A stretch of 34,800 nt of DNA from Candidatus Nitrosopolaris wilkensis (GTDB taxonomy: Archaea > Thermoproteota > Nitrososphaeria > Nitrososphaerales > Nitrososphaeraceae), in assembly GCA_003176995.1 (NCBI GenBank), contig QHBN01000162.1:1-34800 (forward strand). Reading direction: 5' to 3'. The first letter of the stretch is position 1. Each line of letters opens with the position of its first letter. The notes beneath the pieces are model-generated. The model searched no databases. It was not told where the DNA came from and was given only the letters and a program-made list of their open reading frames with translations. Positions 1-9,018 of the stretch are shown piece by piece. A program made the position numbers and the translations under genes.

Positions 1-140
1 CAGTCAGCTGCAATTTGTGAGGGAAAGTCCAAAAATTCTAATAGTACGAATTATAGCAAAAAAATTACACCGACACGAGGAACACGAAACGCATGTAATG
101 CCAGATACAAAATAACATCCTCTACCTTAGTAACATAGGC

Positions 141-584
141 GTGGCAGAAGAAGCGAATGAAAAGCTAAAACAATTCCTTAATGAAGGAAGAAATTGGGGA
201 AGGATGGCTACTAATATCCCAGGTGTATTTCTGTTCACACTACCGGCTTCCAAAGGAAGACCTGCATCTTTAGCGATCAAGATTAATCCAGTTGACACCT
301 ATGGCTCTATCACAAAGAAGGGTATGGTTGCTGCCAAGAAATCTCAAGATCCGAATTCCCCATATTCACAAATTATTCAAAAAATGGCTGCAAGCTTTGA
401 ACCTATGTTAGAGAATGGCTCTTCTGCCCATGTTGTAGCAAAAGTAGTGCTTAATGCTGTTACAAGTGAAAATCCTAGTCCCAGGTATTTAGCTGGAAAG
501 GATATAGAAACGTGGATGGAAGCCAAAAGAAGCATGTCTGATGAAGAGTTTTATAAAATGATGAAGCAAAATATAATGAAGTAG
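141..584 (+). CDS. Chimeric ORF: N-terminus of a conserved thaumarchaeal protein joined to a short-chain dehydrogenase C-terminus
   Basis: This 147-codon ORF starts with GTG. Residues 1 to about 60 (EKLKQFLNEGRNWGR, then a proline-rich stretch ending INPVDTYGSITKK) resemble the N-terminus of a small conserved hypothetical protein of Nitrososphaerales. From about residue 63 (AAKKSQDPNSPYSQ) to the end (MSDEEFYKMMKQ) the sequence looks like the C-terminal tail of a classical short-chain dehydrogenase/reductase. That tail lies after the Rossmann fold, so the NAD(P)-binding Gly motif and the catalytic YxxxK are absent and no oxidoreductase activity is expected. The frame is open through the junction, so a hybrid protein could be made, but it more likely records a deletion or recombination that joined two gene remnants. 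Family assignments are from memory of these sequences. Confidence 0.6.
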   Translation: MAEEANEKLKQFLNEGRNWGRMATNIPGVFLFTLPASKGRPASLAIKINPVDTYGSITKKGMVAAKKSQDPNSPYSQIIQKMAASFEPMLENGSSAHVVAKVVLNAVTSENPSPRYLAGKDIETWMEAKRSMSDEEFYKMMKQNIMK

Positions 585-1018
585 AGTATTAATACAATTA
601 GGTCAGATTATCTCAGGATTCGTTCCACACGGCCGCAGCTTGCTGAGACGAGCGGAAGTTCTACTTTGGCTGACGTACTTCCTAGATACCGTTGCCCCCT
701 TAGGATTGCCAGTATTATCAGTCATTCTTCCTAATCGTATGCAAAGTAATTTGAAGGAGCCTATCTCAATTATTCCTAGCAGGTTCTCAATATCGGAAAC
801 ATAATTATAATTACTAGTGCCACATGAATTCTCCAATATGGTTCTTGATAGACTTTGCTACGTTCCTGAAGATTGTGTTTTCCTCCTTTGAATTATTGGT
901 TGGGAGCTTAGTATCAAGATCGCAACTAAACCATCTATTTTTGTTGTCTATTCCAATATCGCATACGTCATAAAACATTTAACTGCAAACTGATTGGTCA
1001 AATATGACTATTTAGATT
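585..1018. other. Intergenic stretch without a supported gene
   Basis: AT-rich sequence between the chimeric ORF and the Cys-rich mini-gene. A minus-strand open frame at 603-836 has no recognisable domain and no promoter that I can see, and I do not consider it a gene. Confidence 0.4.
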
Positions 1019-1171
1019 ATGCAAATCAAATGTGCTGATTGCGGATGTTTACCAGACGATTGTAAATCTAGCAAATCTTCTGGGGAATGCCCACATTGTA
1101 CTCGCAAACTGGAAGAAATAGGTTGTTGTTGCTGGGCTGGCAATAATGCATCCAAGAAGGAAATTTATTAG
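1019..1171 (+). CDS. Small Cys-rich, probably metal-binding protein (50 aa)
   Basis: ATG to TAG encodes 50 residues with nine cysteines: a C-x2-C-x-C cluster at Cys5, Cys8 and Cys10, Cys15, a C-x2-C pair at Cys24 and Cys27 (ECPHC), and a CCC triplet at 36-38 followed by Trp. Such density in so short a protein suggests zinc or other thiophilic metal binding, or a redox role. There is no signal peptide or membrane segment, so it should be cytoplasmic. The regular cysteine spacing and clean frame argue for a real gene despite its size. I recognise no named family. Both flanks are non-coding, so context gives no further clue. Confidence 0.6.
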   Translation: MQIKCADCGCLPDDCKSSKSSGECPHCTRKLEEIGCCCWAGNNASKKEIY

Positions 1172-1306
1172 TTACCATATTAAGACAGGATCGCCATGGT
1201 TGCGATTTTCATTTCCAGAGTAGGTTTCTAAGTATAGATGGCTCGAAAATCCACTATCTAGAAGATGCATGAGCTCGCTTTGGCTTTGTATGATATTGTA
1301 TATTAA

Positions 1307-1486
1307 GCTCAAGAATTAATCGGAAAGGCTGTTCAATACTCTTCGAAATTTAAGGCAATCGATTCTATTGAAACACCGGAATTTCCGTCTACAGAACGTA
1401 ATAAGGTCATCGATACTTTGATAAACAATAGCAAAGGAGAAATACTGGTTGGTTATAAGTACAACAAGTACGTCCTCATCCACTGA
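1307..1486 (+). pseudogene. Possible gene remnant, 59 open codons without a start
   Basis: A frame opens directly after a TAA (1304-1306) and runs 59 codons to TGA without an ATG. It reads as charged, soluble protein sequence (for example TPEFPSTERNKVID, then KGEILVGYKYNKYVL). The missing start and the stop just upstream suggest a truncated gene remnant. I cannot name the family. Chance is a real alternative at this length. Confidence 0.25.
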
Positions 1487-2322
1487 TCCACAAGGAGCTG
1501 ATTATTCCAGCATCGACAAAGCAACAATTCAACCCATGAATCGAGTCATGTATGCAACTATCTAAGTATTATGCGGCAAATGTATTGAAATAGGATAAGA
1601 ACAGACATCGGAACATCGCCGCCCCAAAATTGTTCCTTATTCCTTAATTGCGTGCTATGTATTATCAAATTGAATGATTTAGAAATGGTCTAATAATTAT
1701 GATAGATGTGACTACCGAGCAATTGTGCCCGTGGCGGTCCTCTTAAGAGAATACGTTCGGGCTTCACTAAGACGCGGTCTTAAAAAATATTTAAAATAAG
1801 AACTTCCAAAATATTATGAAAGGATAAAATGAGTCGAGACTGCCGTTGTAAAAAAAAGATTGCTCTCTTTCCTTCAGGTGTATTTTTTTACACTAAAGGA
1901 TCAGCCATGTATGTCAGCTGTGTCGGTGCTAGTCGAATTCGCTATTCGAGCCAATCGAAACCACCAAGAATGCTCACAAAAACACGAAGAATTAATTGCT
2001 TAATTTGCCTTTCACAGGTATTATTAAAGGTGTAACAACTACTACAGTGATGCCTAAAAGCTATGAAAGAAATTGGAACGAAGAAATATTATTCTGTATT
2101 GATACTAGTACACACTAAGAGTTTTAGCTTATATTTGAAATTGTCAAACAAATGTATCGAAGAGAATGAAAATGCTCGTTACTTTCGACTGGCGATAGTT
2201 TGCTTTATAGTCTTCCGAGCGCGATGGGACTTGCCATATGCCATCGGTATAGGAAAAAGAGTACAAAGTAGTTCTTTCAAACACAAGGACGTTTTTGCAA
2301 TTCGGTAGTTGTACCACAAACT

Positions 2323-2332
2323 ATTTTATGTA
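2323..2332 (+). promoter_or_regulatory. TATA-like box for the secreted protein at 2352
   Basis: ATTTTATGTA is centred about 25 bases before the ATG at 2352, as expected for a leaderless archaeal transcript. Confidence 0.4.
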
Positions 2333-2351
2333 TTCTAACATATCATATTCA

Positions 2352-3227
2352 ATGGAAAAGCTACTAAAAAGTAATTCTACACCAAAGAGTACTGCCGTTA
2401 TTGTTATTTTGCTACTGCTAGTTTCGTTGTCTGTAGCAATAACCACTCCATTCAAACAATTAGCTTACGCACATACTTTTACTGGAGATGAGAGCGCGTC
2501 ATTTCTTTCAGTTATAAGAATACTGCAAGCTGAAGGTAATCTTGCACAAACAAATCTTGCTACAAATCTCAGTTTGGCACAAGAACATGCGAAATCTGTC
2601 GTGGGAATAGTAAACGCTAATCACACATTTGGTGTCCTGCCAATTGAAGTATCTGAAAATAACAAAAGAGTTGCAGCTGACATAGTTAGCGCAGCAAATG
2701 CCCTGCAAACCGCAGTAAAATCAATTCCCTCTCCCATACAAGCAGATGTTAACGCCAGAATCGCTAATCTTAATGCCACATTACAGGAAGCTATTGCTGT
2801 ACGCGTTCCAAAAGATCATGTTAGTAATTCTACAATTAACAGCGAAGCTACCAAAGATCTGGTGAATGAAACACTTAGACAGTACGGATACGCGTTTGGA
2901 ATATCAAGTGCAAATAGAGGTAATACTAACAATATCAATAGTAGTGCCTCTGCTACCCCCGGTGCTGCGCCAAGCCGAAGTATTGTCCTGAATATGTCTG
3001 CTTATCAAAGCGCCCAAGCCTTGACTTCACAGGCAAAAGTAATGCTCACTGAAGCGCTTCTCTCAACACACGTGACATCCGCGACAACGTCGACAATAGC
3101 TAAAGTTGCTAACGACCTCTCCCAGTTGAAGGACGTCATAGATACAAGAAGCCCATATGGCAACGTAGCCAGTTTAGTCCAGGTAACTATTTATCAGGAC
3201 CTCGATCGAGCATTTCGATTGAAATAA
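2352..3227 (+). CDS. Secreted hypothetical protein with alpha-helical repeats
   Basis: The product is about 291 residues. I chose the ATG at 2352 over an in-frame start at 2295 because it is preceded by a TATA-like box and directly begins a signal peptide: a Lys-containing N-terminus, a hydrophobic core (VIVILLLLVSLSVAI) and a likely cleavage near LAYAHTF. The mature part begins with HTFTGDESASFLSVIR and is rich in Ala, Asn and Ser, with helical stretches and several N-x-S/T sequons; a low-complexity Asn/Ser linker lies near the middle. It resembles secreted proteins of unknown function that are common in Nitrososphaerales. It should act outside the membrane. No catalytic or metal-binding motif stands out apart from the N-terminal His of the mature chain. 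Confidence 0.75.
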   Translation: MEKLLKSNSTPKSTAVIVILLLLVSLSVAITTPFKQLAYAHTFTGDESASFLSVIRILQAEGNLAQTNLATNLSLAQEHAKSVVGIVNANHTFGVLPIEVSENNKRVAADIVSAANALQTAVKSIPSPIQADVNARIANLNATLQEAIAVRVPKDHVSNSTINSEATKDLVNETLRQYGYAFGISSANRGNTNNINSSASATPGAAPSRSIVLNMSAYQSAQALTSQAKVMLTEALLSTHVTSATTSTIAKVANDLSQLKDVIDTRSPYGNVASLVQVTIYQDLDRAFRLK

Positions 3228-3634
3228 ACATATAGCTGACGACTATATTCAATCTCTTTTTTTGTAAGATCCTTCGCAAGTAATCGGTGGCCGCTGCTAC
3301 GCCCACAAACCTGCTGCTTTCAAAACTAAATAGTATCCGAGTCAGACTTAACCTTGCGATCTGAGAATCCATATCCTTCTTCACAGATATAATGCTGAAA
3401 CACAAAATATGACAAGGACCAGAATCGATATCAGATGCATGCTCCACATTCCCATTTGCAATGAATTCGCTGTCACTAGAGTCATGTATAGTAGAAGGCT
3501 TCGTAGATTTTTCGTTTTTATTGCCGTTAGGATAGATATTTGTATATTATACTTCTAAATTAAATTTACCCTATCTGATAGGCTATACTTTATTCTACAC
3601 CCTTAATAAATAATGGATTTTACTAGATAGGTGA
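3228..3634. other. Intergenic stretch with an 18-bp repeat copy and a promoter
   Basis: No supported gene. A minus-strand frame at 3187-3447 shows no domain. Bases 3347-3364 are identical to 17778-17795. The end of the stretch carries the promoter of the PH-SHOCT gene. Confidence 0.4.
3603..3612 (+). promoter_or_regulatory. TATA-like box for the PH-SHOCT gene
   Basis: TTAATAAATA is centred about 27 bases before the TTG at 3635, which supports a leaderless transcript starting at or next to that codon. Confidence 0.4.
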
Positions 3635-4210
3635 TTGCAATCCACTCCGACCATAGAAGTCGATTCTGACATAGAAAAGCAACTGCTAGAGAAAGAACAT
3701 GTCCTGCTGCGTGTCAGACAATCAAGAATCGGTCCAGGGGGTTCAGCTGTTACTCCTGTCTCCATTTATATCACAAATATGAGAGTAATTTATCGAAAGC
3801 CCATTTGGGTTGGACTTAAATCTGAAATAATAGATGTCAATTATCAGGATATTGCCGATATTAGATTGAGGCGAGGTATAATTCATACGGACATATTCCT
3901 AAAATCTCGCTTCCACACTGACGAAATCGCAGTCAAGGGTACTAATACCCACATTGCAGAAAAGGCCAATGCATTTATCCAACAAGGAATTAGGGGCGAG
4001 CACCCAGGTCAAGTTATGCATCGCCAGCCACAACGGACTCCAAATTATAACTATTACAACTATAGTCAAGACGAAAGGCAATCAGAAGATATAGAGTCGA
4101 AGATGGACCCGGTAGACAAGTTGACTAAATTAGCTGACCTGAAAGAAAAAGGAATTTTAACTAATGAAGAATTTCAAAGACTAAAAATTAAATTACTCGA
4201 AAAAATATAG
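3635..4210 (+). CDS. PH-like domain protein with C-terminal SHOCT motif
   Basis: The 191-residue product starts with TTG; no ATG fits and the TATA-like box is correctly spaced for it. Residues about 10-120 form an all-beta PH-like domain of the bacterial/archaeal type (VLLRVRQSRIGPGG, then YITNMRVIYRKP, then DIADIRLRRGII). A Tyr/Gln/Asn-rich linker follows, and residues about 157-191 (DPVDKLTKLADLKEKGILTN) form a SHOCT motif, a short helical module found at the ends of many prokaryotic proteins and thought to aid oligomerisation. There is no membrane segment. PH-like plus SHOCT proteins are of unknown function; a membrane-peripheral or scaffold role is inference. Confidence 0.8.
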   Translation: MQSTPTIEVDSDIEKQLLEKEHVLLRVRQSRIGPGGSAVTPVSIYITNMRVIYRKPIWVGLKSEIIDVNYQDIADIRLRRGIIHTDIFLKSRFHTDEIAVKGTNTHIAEKANAFIQQGIRGEHPGQVMHRQPQRTPNYNYYNYSQDERQSEDIESKMDPVDKLTKLADLKEKGILTNEEFQRLKIKLLEKI

Positions 4211-5390
4211 AATTAGGTATTGTAAGTTACCAAAAATAATAATTATTTCACTTGTCATGTTTTTATTTGGCATAGCCATCTATATAATTTCCATTTTGTG
4301 AATGATATCTGCTAGTAAAATACACAACTCTGACTGTTGCAAATCGCGAGAAGAGCGAAAATAATCGATATAGTACATCTGATTTGTAATAAATAATTAT
4401 GCTGCAATAATATTGTTGAGAATACTCTATTAGTATGACGCATTAAGTAGATAACAGTTCTGTTATTTATAAGTACTATGCTATCAATATTAGCAAATGA
4501 AACTGCCTGCATAATAGTTTGCATTCAAACAAAGTCAAATACCCTTCTAAGTTCTAAAACCAGTCAAGTTCAAATGCGTATAGAGATTCATTACTTAAAT
4601 AGAACTCACATCAAATTAGACAAAAATTCTTTTATATTTCGTTCGGGCCATCATGCAGGCCAGACGTTTTTGACATTAGTTTTTTTTCTAACTGTGAGGT
4701 ACATCTGACTACGAGTCATATAATTGGCACGAATATTGCAGCAACGGCAGCCACCCTCATCCTCATTAGTGGTAGTAGTCAACATTGCAAATGTGCCACT
4801 TGCTCTGCCAAGGATAGTTCCCTTACCTAAGAATATGTTACCCATACTATCTGGAAAACGTTCTACAATAACCATGGTTATGTGAAATTGAGCCATACAA
4901 CTCTAGGGCACTCAGTCCATTCTGACTAAAATCATAATTGTTAAATTCTAGAATAAAGGATAGATTGCTAACTGTATTCTCTTATACTCTTTAAGACATT
5001 TCGTGTTTGAGGTATTGTAACTACCACGCATCGGCAAAACGCCCATTATTAGTCCATAGCCATCTTTTTTGCACCACGAGGCATCATATCCCTCATGTTT
5101 TTTCATTTTAATTTCTAACTGGATTAATGTCCCTTTTACTGTAATTGGTGGTAAACCCGGGGCACCGTTTTGCAGGCGTAAATATAGATGGTCAATTTTG
5201 CTTTAAAACAATATTTATGGACGTACGAAATAATACCTTCGTACTACTCCATCCGTCTGTAATGAGGAAATCAAGAAGGCAAAGAAAGTTTACTCGGCTC
5301 TATATTACTTTATTTTTGCTTCATATTATTTTGACCACACATCTTCTAGCTTTAGTAGCTTTGTATCATGGAAAATAGTAGAGACTATGA
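4211..5390. other. Long gene-poor stretch; weak minus-strand coding traces
   Basis: No convincing gene. On the minus strand a frame from 5202 to 4948 is open for 84 codons (ATG only at 5106) and contains protein-like sequence such as NGAPGLPPITVKGTLIQ. A second frame at 4896-4651 follows in the same direction. Together they could be remains of one larger decayed gene, but I cannot name a family. Directly after 4210 a short hydrophobic frame on the plus strand (about 4257-4301) could encode a tiny membrane peptide. The plus-strand frames at 4478-4708 and 5145-5378 look like chance. Confidence 0.3.
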
Positions 5391-5570
5391 TTAAGCCGAA
5401 GATAATAAAGAGGTTATACTATTATAGGTATTCACTATCTCTTCCTCAGCCCCAGAAATTGTTGTAGGAAGAATAAACAATAGGTGTATTAAGAATCGAA
5501 GTACTATAATGATTATGATGATCGCAATAATTATCCAGATTAAATTCCATAATCCACCAGCTAGTCCCAT
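5391..5570 (-). CDS. Small single-span membrane protein (59 aa)
   Basis: ATG at 5570 to TAA at 5391 encodes 59 residues. Residues about 7-36 form one long hydrophobic helix dominated by Ile (NLIWIIIAIIIIIIVLRFLI), interrupted by a single Arg, followed by a short polar tail with an acidic AEEEIV motif. It should sit in the cytoplasmic membrane. In-frame codons continue upstream of the ATG to a TAA, but ATG-Gly is the only good start. Small proteins like this are often missed by annotation pipelines. Function is unknown, and no neighbour within about 1 kb gives a clue. Confidence 0.5.
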   Translation of the reverse strand: MGLAGGLWNLIWIIIAIIIIIIVLRFLIHLLFILPTTISGAEEEIVNTYNSITSLLSSA

Positions 5571-6541
5571 ATGCTTATACCAAACCTTTTGAGCCGATTC
5601 GGGATCTTATTTCGAACTTCTTGCTTCTGAGCATTGTGTTCTCTTAATGCTCATAATATTATCTATAGACTTCGAAATATCATTTCAAGCTATCAGATCT
5701 TTGAACGAACAAGGTTGCAAGCTGATATTAAAGTGATGGGATATGATTGGGTAACTGTGCCATTGCTGTGCCTTCATACAATCATCAGTCTATTTCAAAA
5801 ACGGGGTTAATTCGTCTAGTCCTATTTGTATTTGAAACATGTTTTTCTAGTTATTAGAGTCTGTATTTAATTTACAAACAAGTTATCAATTTGTAAAATT
5901 GCTTTGTCCGATGCTATGCATGTGTATTTGATTTACTATGTCTTATAACAAGCATTTGTTCTCAACACATTTCCCAGTTCCCAACAACTACTCATAACGA
6001 CATACAAGTAAACTAGAATTATGCTACTTTTCTTTCTGTATCTCTCCACAATTACGGCCGCCCCTTGGAGATCCTACTTATATGCCGGTTTGACGATGTT
6101 AGAAGGTTCTATGAAAACGGTAAAAACAACCGAACAAGCTCTTAGTAGACGAACAGGTAACATCGAGGAATGAAACAATGACACATATTTATCGACATTG
6201 ATCGCATCGTTGTCAAATGACCGTCAGGTGTGAGACCGCGAAGAATTGGTCTGAAATTACATAGAACCAGATTCGAAGTAAGGTGAACATGAATATGCTA
6301 AACTGACTCGCTTTAAGGTGAATGAAGAGCCCAGTTATTAACAAGCCTCTATTGGGTAACGCGCACTTTACATGAATGGTAATTTGCAATGGGCATGCGG
6401 ATCTGTCTTTACCTGTTTTTGATGTGTTATTTTATTACCCACCTAATTTCGAGCGCTATGTCAAGATCATGATTACAGGGAAAAGTTCTCGTCCAAAGTG
6501 TGCCTATATAGTGCCGCATAAAGTTCCATTCTTTTTAAAAT
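5571..6541. other. Gene-poor stretch; one possible mini-ORF
   Basis: The only frame worth recording is 6021-6173 on the plus strand: ATG plus 49 codons, with a hydrophobic start (MLLFFLYLS) and a basic, Thr-rich end. It could be a small membrane-associated peptide or chance. The frame at 6376-6564 has no recognisable features. I see no repeat or RNA gene. Confidence 0.25.
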
Positions 6542-7015
6542 TTTGCAGAAGAATCCGAAGGTGAATCAGGTGTGATTGCTAGATCATTTAAGGATGAAGA
6601 GCCTAAACAGTTGTAGATCGACGCAAACAACACATAGTGGAGCATGTCTCACCGCAATGAGTCATAATCGGTATGCTACAATATCGACAGGTGGTAGTAG
6701 CAATAGTATTGTCAACGGTAATGCTATGAACATTCGTGAATGGATTTACCAGAAAATATTGACCATCGATTATTATACCAAGATGAGCATGTATGTGAGA
6801 GTAATTGTTCAGCTTCATTACAGATTCCGTTTATCCTTGACGGAGTTGCCAACGATGGGTTTTGAGCATAATTATCCGTTAATGAATTATTGCGATTCGA
6901 GGAATGGGGGGCAGAAAGGCATGTCTTATCGGGTGAGTTTCTTGCATTGCCATTTCCAATAAACGATATGCTTAAAGCCACGATAAAGGACGTACAAAAG
7001 AAATGTCTTGTATAA
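6542..7015 (+). pseudogene. Possible decayed gene upstream of the hydrolase remnant
   Basis: Protein-like stretches occur in one frame at both ends: an acidic stretch at 6542-6613 (AEESEGESGVIARSFKDEE), and about 6773-7015, where CSASLQIPFILDGVANDGF is followed by two stops and then a 46-codon open stretch ending at TAA 7013-7015. Between them that frame is full of stops while another frame is open (6576-6962). This pattern fits an old frameshifted gene whose end overlaps the start of the hydrolase remnant by 13 bases, as in an operon. I cannot identify the family. The call rests only on how the frames read. Confidence 0.25.
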
Positions 7016-7992
7016 GAAGAATCAGAGTAAACGCTGCTCCTGTGCTCATTAATATCTTTTCTGTTCTTATTATCCCTTCTATTACGTTAACGATAATTAA
7101 TAATTATTCTGGTCCTTACAAGTATGTGTACGCCCAGCAGAATCAAATGAACGCCAATATTACAAATTTACTAAACATTGAAAGTGTGCCATCAAAAAAG
7201 GTTCACGTAGGTTGACATTGCACACAAGACTTTTGGTAAAGGTCATGCTCTTTTACTTTTTAGCGGTAGTGGTCTTGTTATGGATGCTTGGGCGCAGTCT
7301 ATTTTAAAAAATCTCATCAAATCATACGGTGATTATATTCGAGAATCGTGGAGTTGGTAATACAACACTTGGTACCAAACCATTCTCGATTCTGCAATTT
7401 GCAAACGATGCTGCCGGCTTGCTTGATGCTCTAAAAATAAAAAAAGCAGACGTTCTTGGTTTTTCTATGGGTTCTTTTGTAGCCCAAGATCTTACTCTTT
7501 TGCATCCAGAAAAAGTTAACAGACTTATACCGAACGGTGCAACATGTGGGGGAAAGGATGGTATACCTCAAAACCCTGAGGTTGTAAAGGTTTTATCTGA
7601 TTTTGTAAATAATCGCCAGGTGGATGTAGAAAAACTTCTATCTGTCACTTTCCCTCCAGAATGGATCAAATCGCATCCCAATTACCTTGAAACCATTCCA
7701 AAATCCAAAGAAATTATTACTCCTAATACTTTATTGCAACAGTTTAACCTAGTAGAAGATTGGTACGCAACCAATTCGAGTGGCATTTGCCGTCAGCTTT
7801 CAAAAAGATTAAAACCTACTTTGGTTATGACGGGAACTGAAGATGTTGCTTTACCAGCAGCTAATTCTTTAATAATTGTAGAAAAATTCCAGGATCCTGG
7901 CTTGTACAGATTAGGGAGGTGGACAAGGATTAAGGTATCAGTATCCAGAGCAGTCCAGCAAGATTGTAAAAACCTTCCTTGAAACTGCTTAA
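7003..7992 (+). pseudogene. Exported alpha/beta hydrolase, broken by multiple frameshifts
   Basis: A complete hydrolase of about 325 residues can be reconstructed across three frames. Codons from 7003 give a signal peptide (VLINIFSVLIIPSITL, then YVYAQQ). An extra base near 7213 makes a TGA stop. The next frame continues with the oxyanion-hole region (LLLFSGSGLVMDAW). Two bases are missing near 7312-7322, after which 7329-7982 carries the core, including the nucleophile elbow GFSMGS and the acid loop GTEDVALP. Base loss near 7888 and a further shift near 7912 displace the C-terminus, which recovers in frame as YQYPEQSSKIVKTFLETA and ends with TAA at 7990-7992. In this recovered frame the expected catalytic His (GxGHG) is read as Gln (codon 7924-7926). 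Four indels plus a lost catalytic residue mark a true pseudogene and not a sequencing slip. Confidence 0.85.
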
Positions 7993-8635
7993 AAGCTATG
8001 CGAAAACTGCCCCAGAATAGTAGTCAATAGGTCATCATAAGGTTATCTCTTTTGCTATAGCTAACATTAGTGAAATCTGCCATTTTTAAGGCCTTATGAT
8101 TGTTGGAAGCAGAAGAAATGAAATACAGACGTAGTACCTAGATATCCTACGACTTTTGCAAGCTGGCAGCAGACTCGTAACTGGATCTGAGTTTTTTACT
8201 ATTGAAACTAACTTTATGCCGTCGCTTTTATGTCCACTAGCTGGAATTTGATAGTGCAGGCAGTCAGGGGAGGAAGCAAGGAGTAATTGAAGCTGAACTT
8301 GATACTCCACTTGAGTTCGACCGGCAATTATTATTGATACATTAAATTATTGATCCTTTACGCTGCTAGATTTAGTGCGAATCCATTTTTAGGTACTTTC
8401 AGATTTGAAATCAAAGATGCAGCAATCAGAAAGATGGATTTTTTCTTAACCATGTATCAATATATTCAATTCATCGTCATACCTGATTTTCTATCCCTCA
8501 CTATATTGCTTTGTCTTATCCTGAGCTATTAACGGATTATCATTAAGTTCGACATGATTCTTAAAATCGTCATCGGCTTGGTTTTGTCCGTCATTTTGTC
8601 CCATACAAAAATGTTGTTGATCCAAAGAATTATGA
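7993..8635. other. Intergenic stretch without a supported gene
   Basis: Frames at 8086-8310 (minus) and 8350-8532 (plus) have no recognisable domain or promoter and probably arise by chance in AT-rich DNA. Confidence 0.35.
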
Positions 8636-8881
8636 ATGTCTCAGCCTATTTGTACGGAATTACTGCTGCTGGTACTTGTAGCCGTTCTAATGACCGCACG
8701 TGAAGCATCATCCCAACCACGACAAAAATTCTTTACCATGACCACTAGGACAACTATTTCCAGGATTGTATTCTTACACTATAACACGATGGCCAGCCTG
8801 GCTGATCGCAACGTGCGGGACATGAACGTACAACGCAACTTCTGCGTAGACATAAACGGAATGCAATACTGCCCAAAATAA
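8636..8881 (+). CDS. Possible small exported protein (81 aa), doubtful
   Basis: The frame begins with ATG and has a hydrophobic segment near the N-terminus (LLLLVLVAVLM) followed by Ala-Ser-Ser, as in a signal peptide. The rest is polar and ends with two cysteines in NFCVDINGMQYCPK that could form a disulfide. Two other frames also look partly protein-like just upstream, so this may be the tail of a frameshifted secreted-protein gene. I recognise no family. Confidence 0.3.
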   Translation: MSQPICTELLLLVLVAVLMTAREASSQPRQKFFTMTTRTTISRIVFLHYNTMASLADRNVRDMNVQRNFCVDINGMQYCPK

Positions 8882-9018
8882 TCCAACTAGCTCTAACGTT
8901 CTGTGTCTATATTCTCCGTAATCATTATGTGTAGATGAGATGCGACAGCATCTTTGGGTAATCTCAGCGTATCATAATTTATCACATAAGCACAGATATC
9001 ATTACTCTCAGGATTGTA

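Larger units (their letters stand above)
1172..2351. other. Long gene-poor stretch with possible decayed coding traces
   Basis: Apart from the remnant listed at 1307-1486, I see no supported gene. Open frames at 1829-2035 and 2063-2308 have ATG starts but no domain. Within the first, another frame (about 1911-2003) also reads as protein-like, which fits an old frameshifted gene or chance. The last bases before 2352 hold the promoter of the next gene. Confidence 0.35.

Noticed and set aside
603-836. Minus-strand 77-codon frame
   Set aside because: No domain, promoter or conservation clue; likely chance.
2063-2308. 81-codon frame with ATG
   Set aside because: No domain and no recognisable composition; it runs into the promoter and start of the clear secreted-protein gene.
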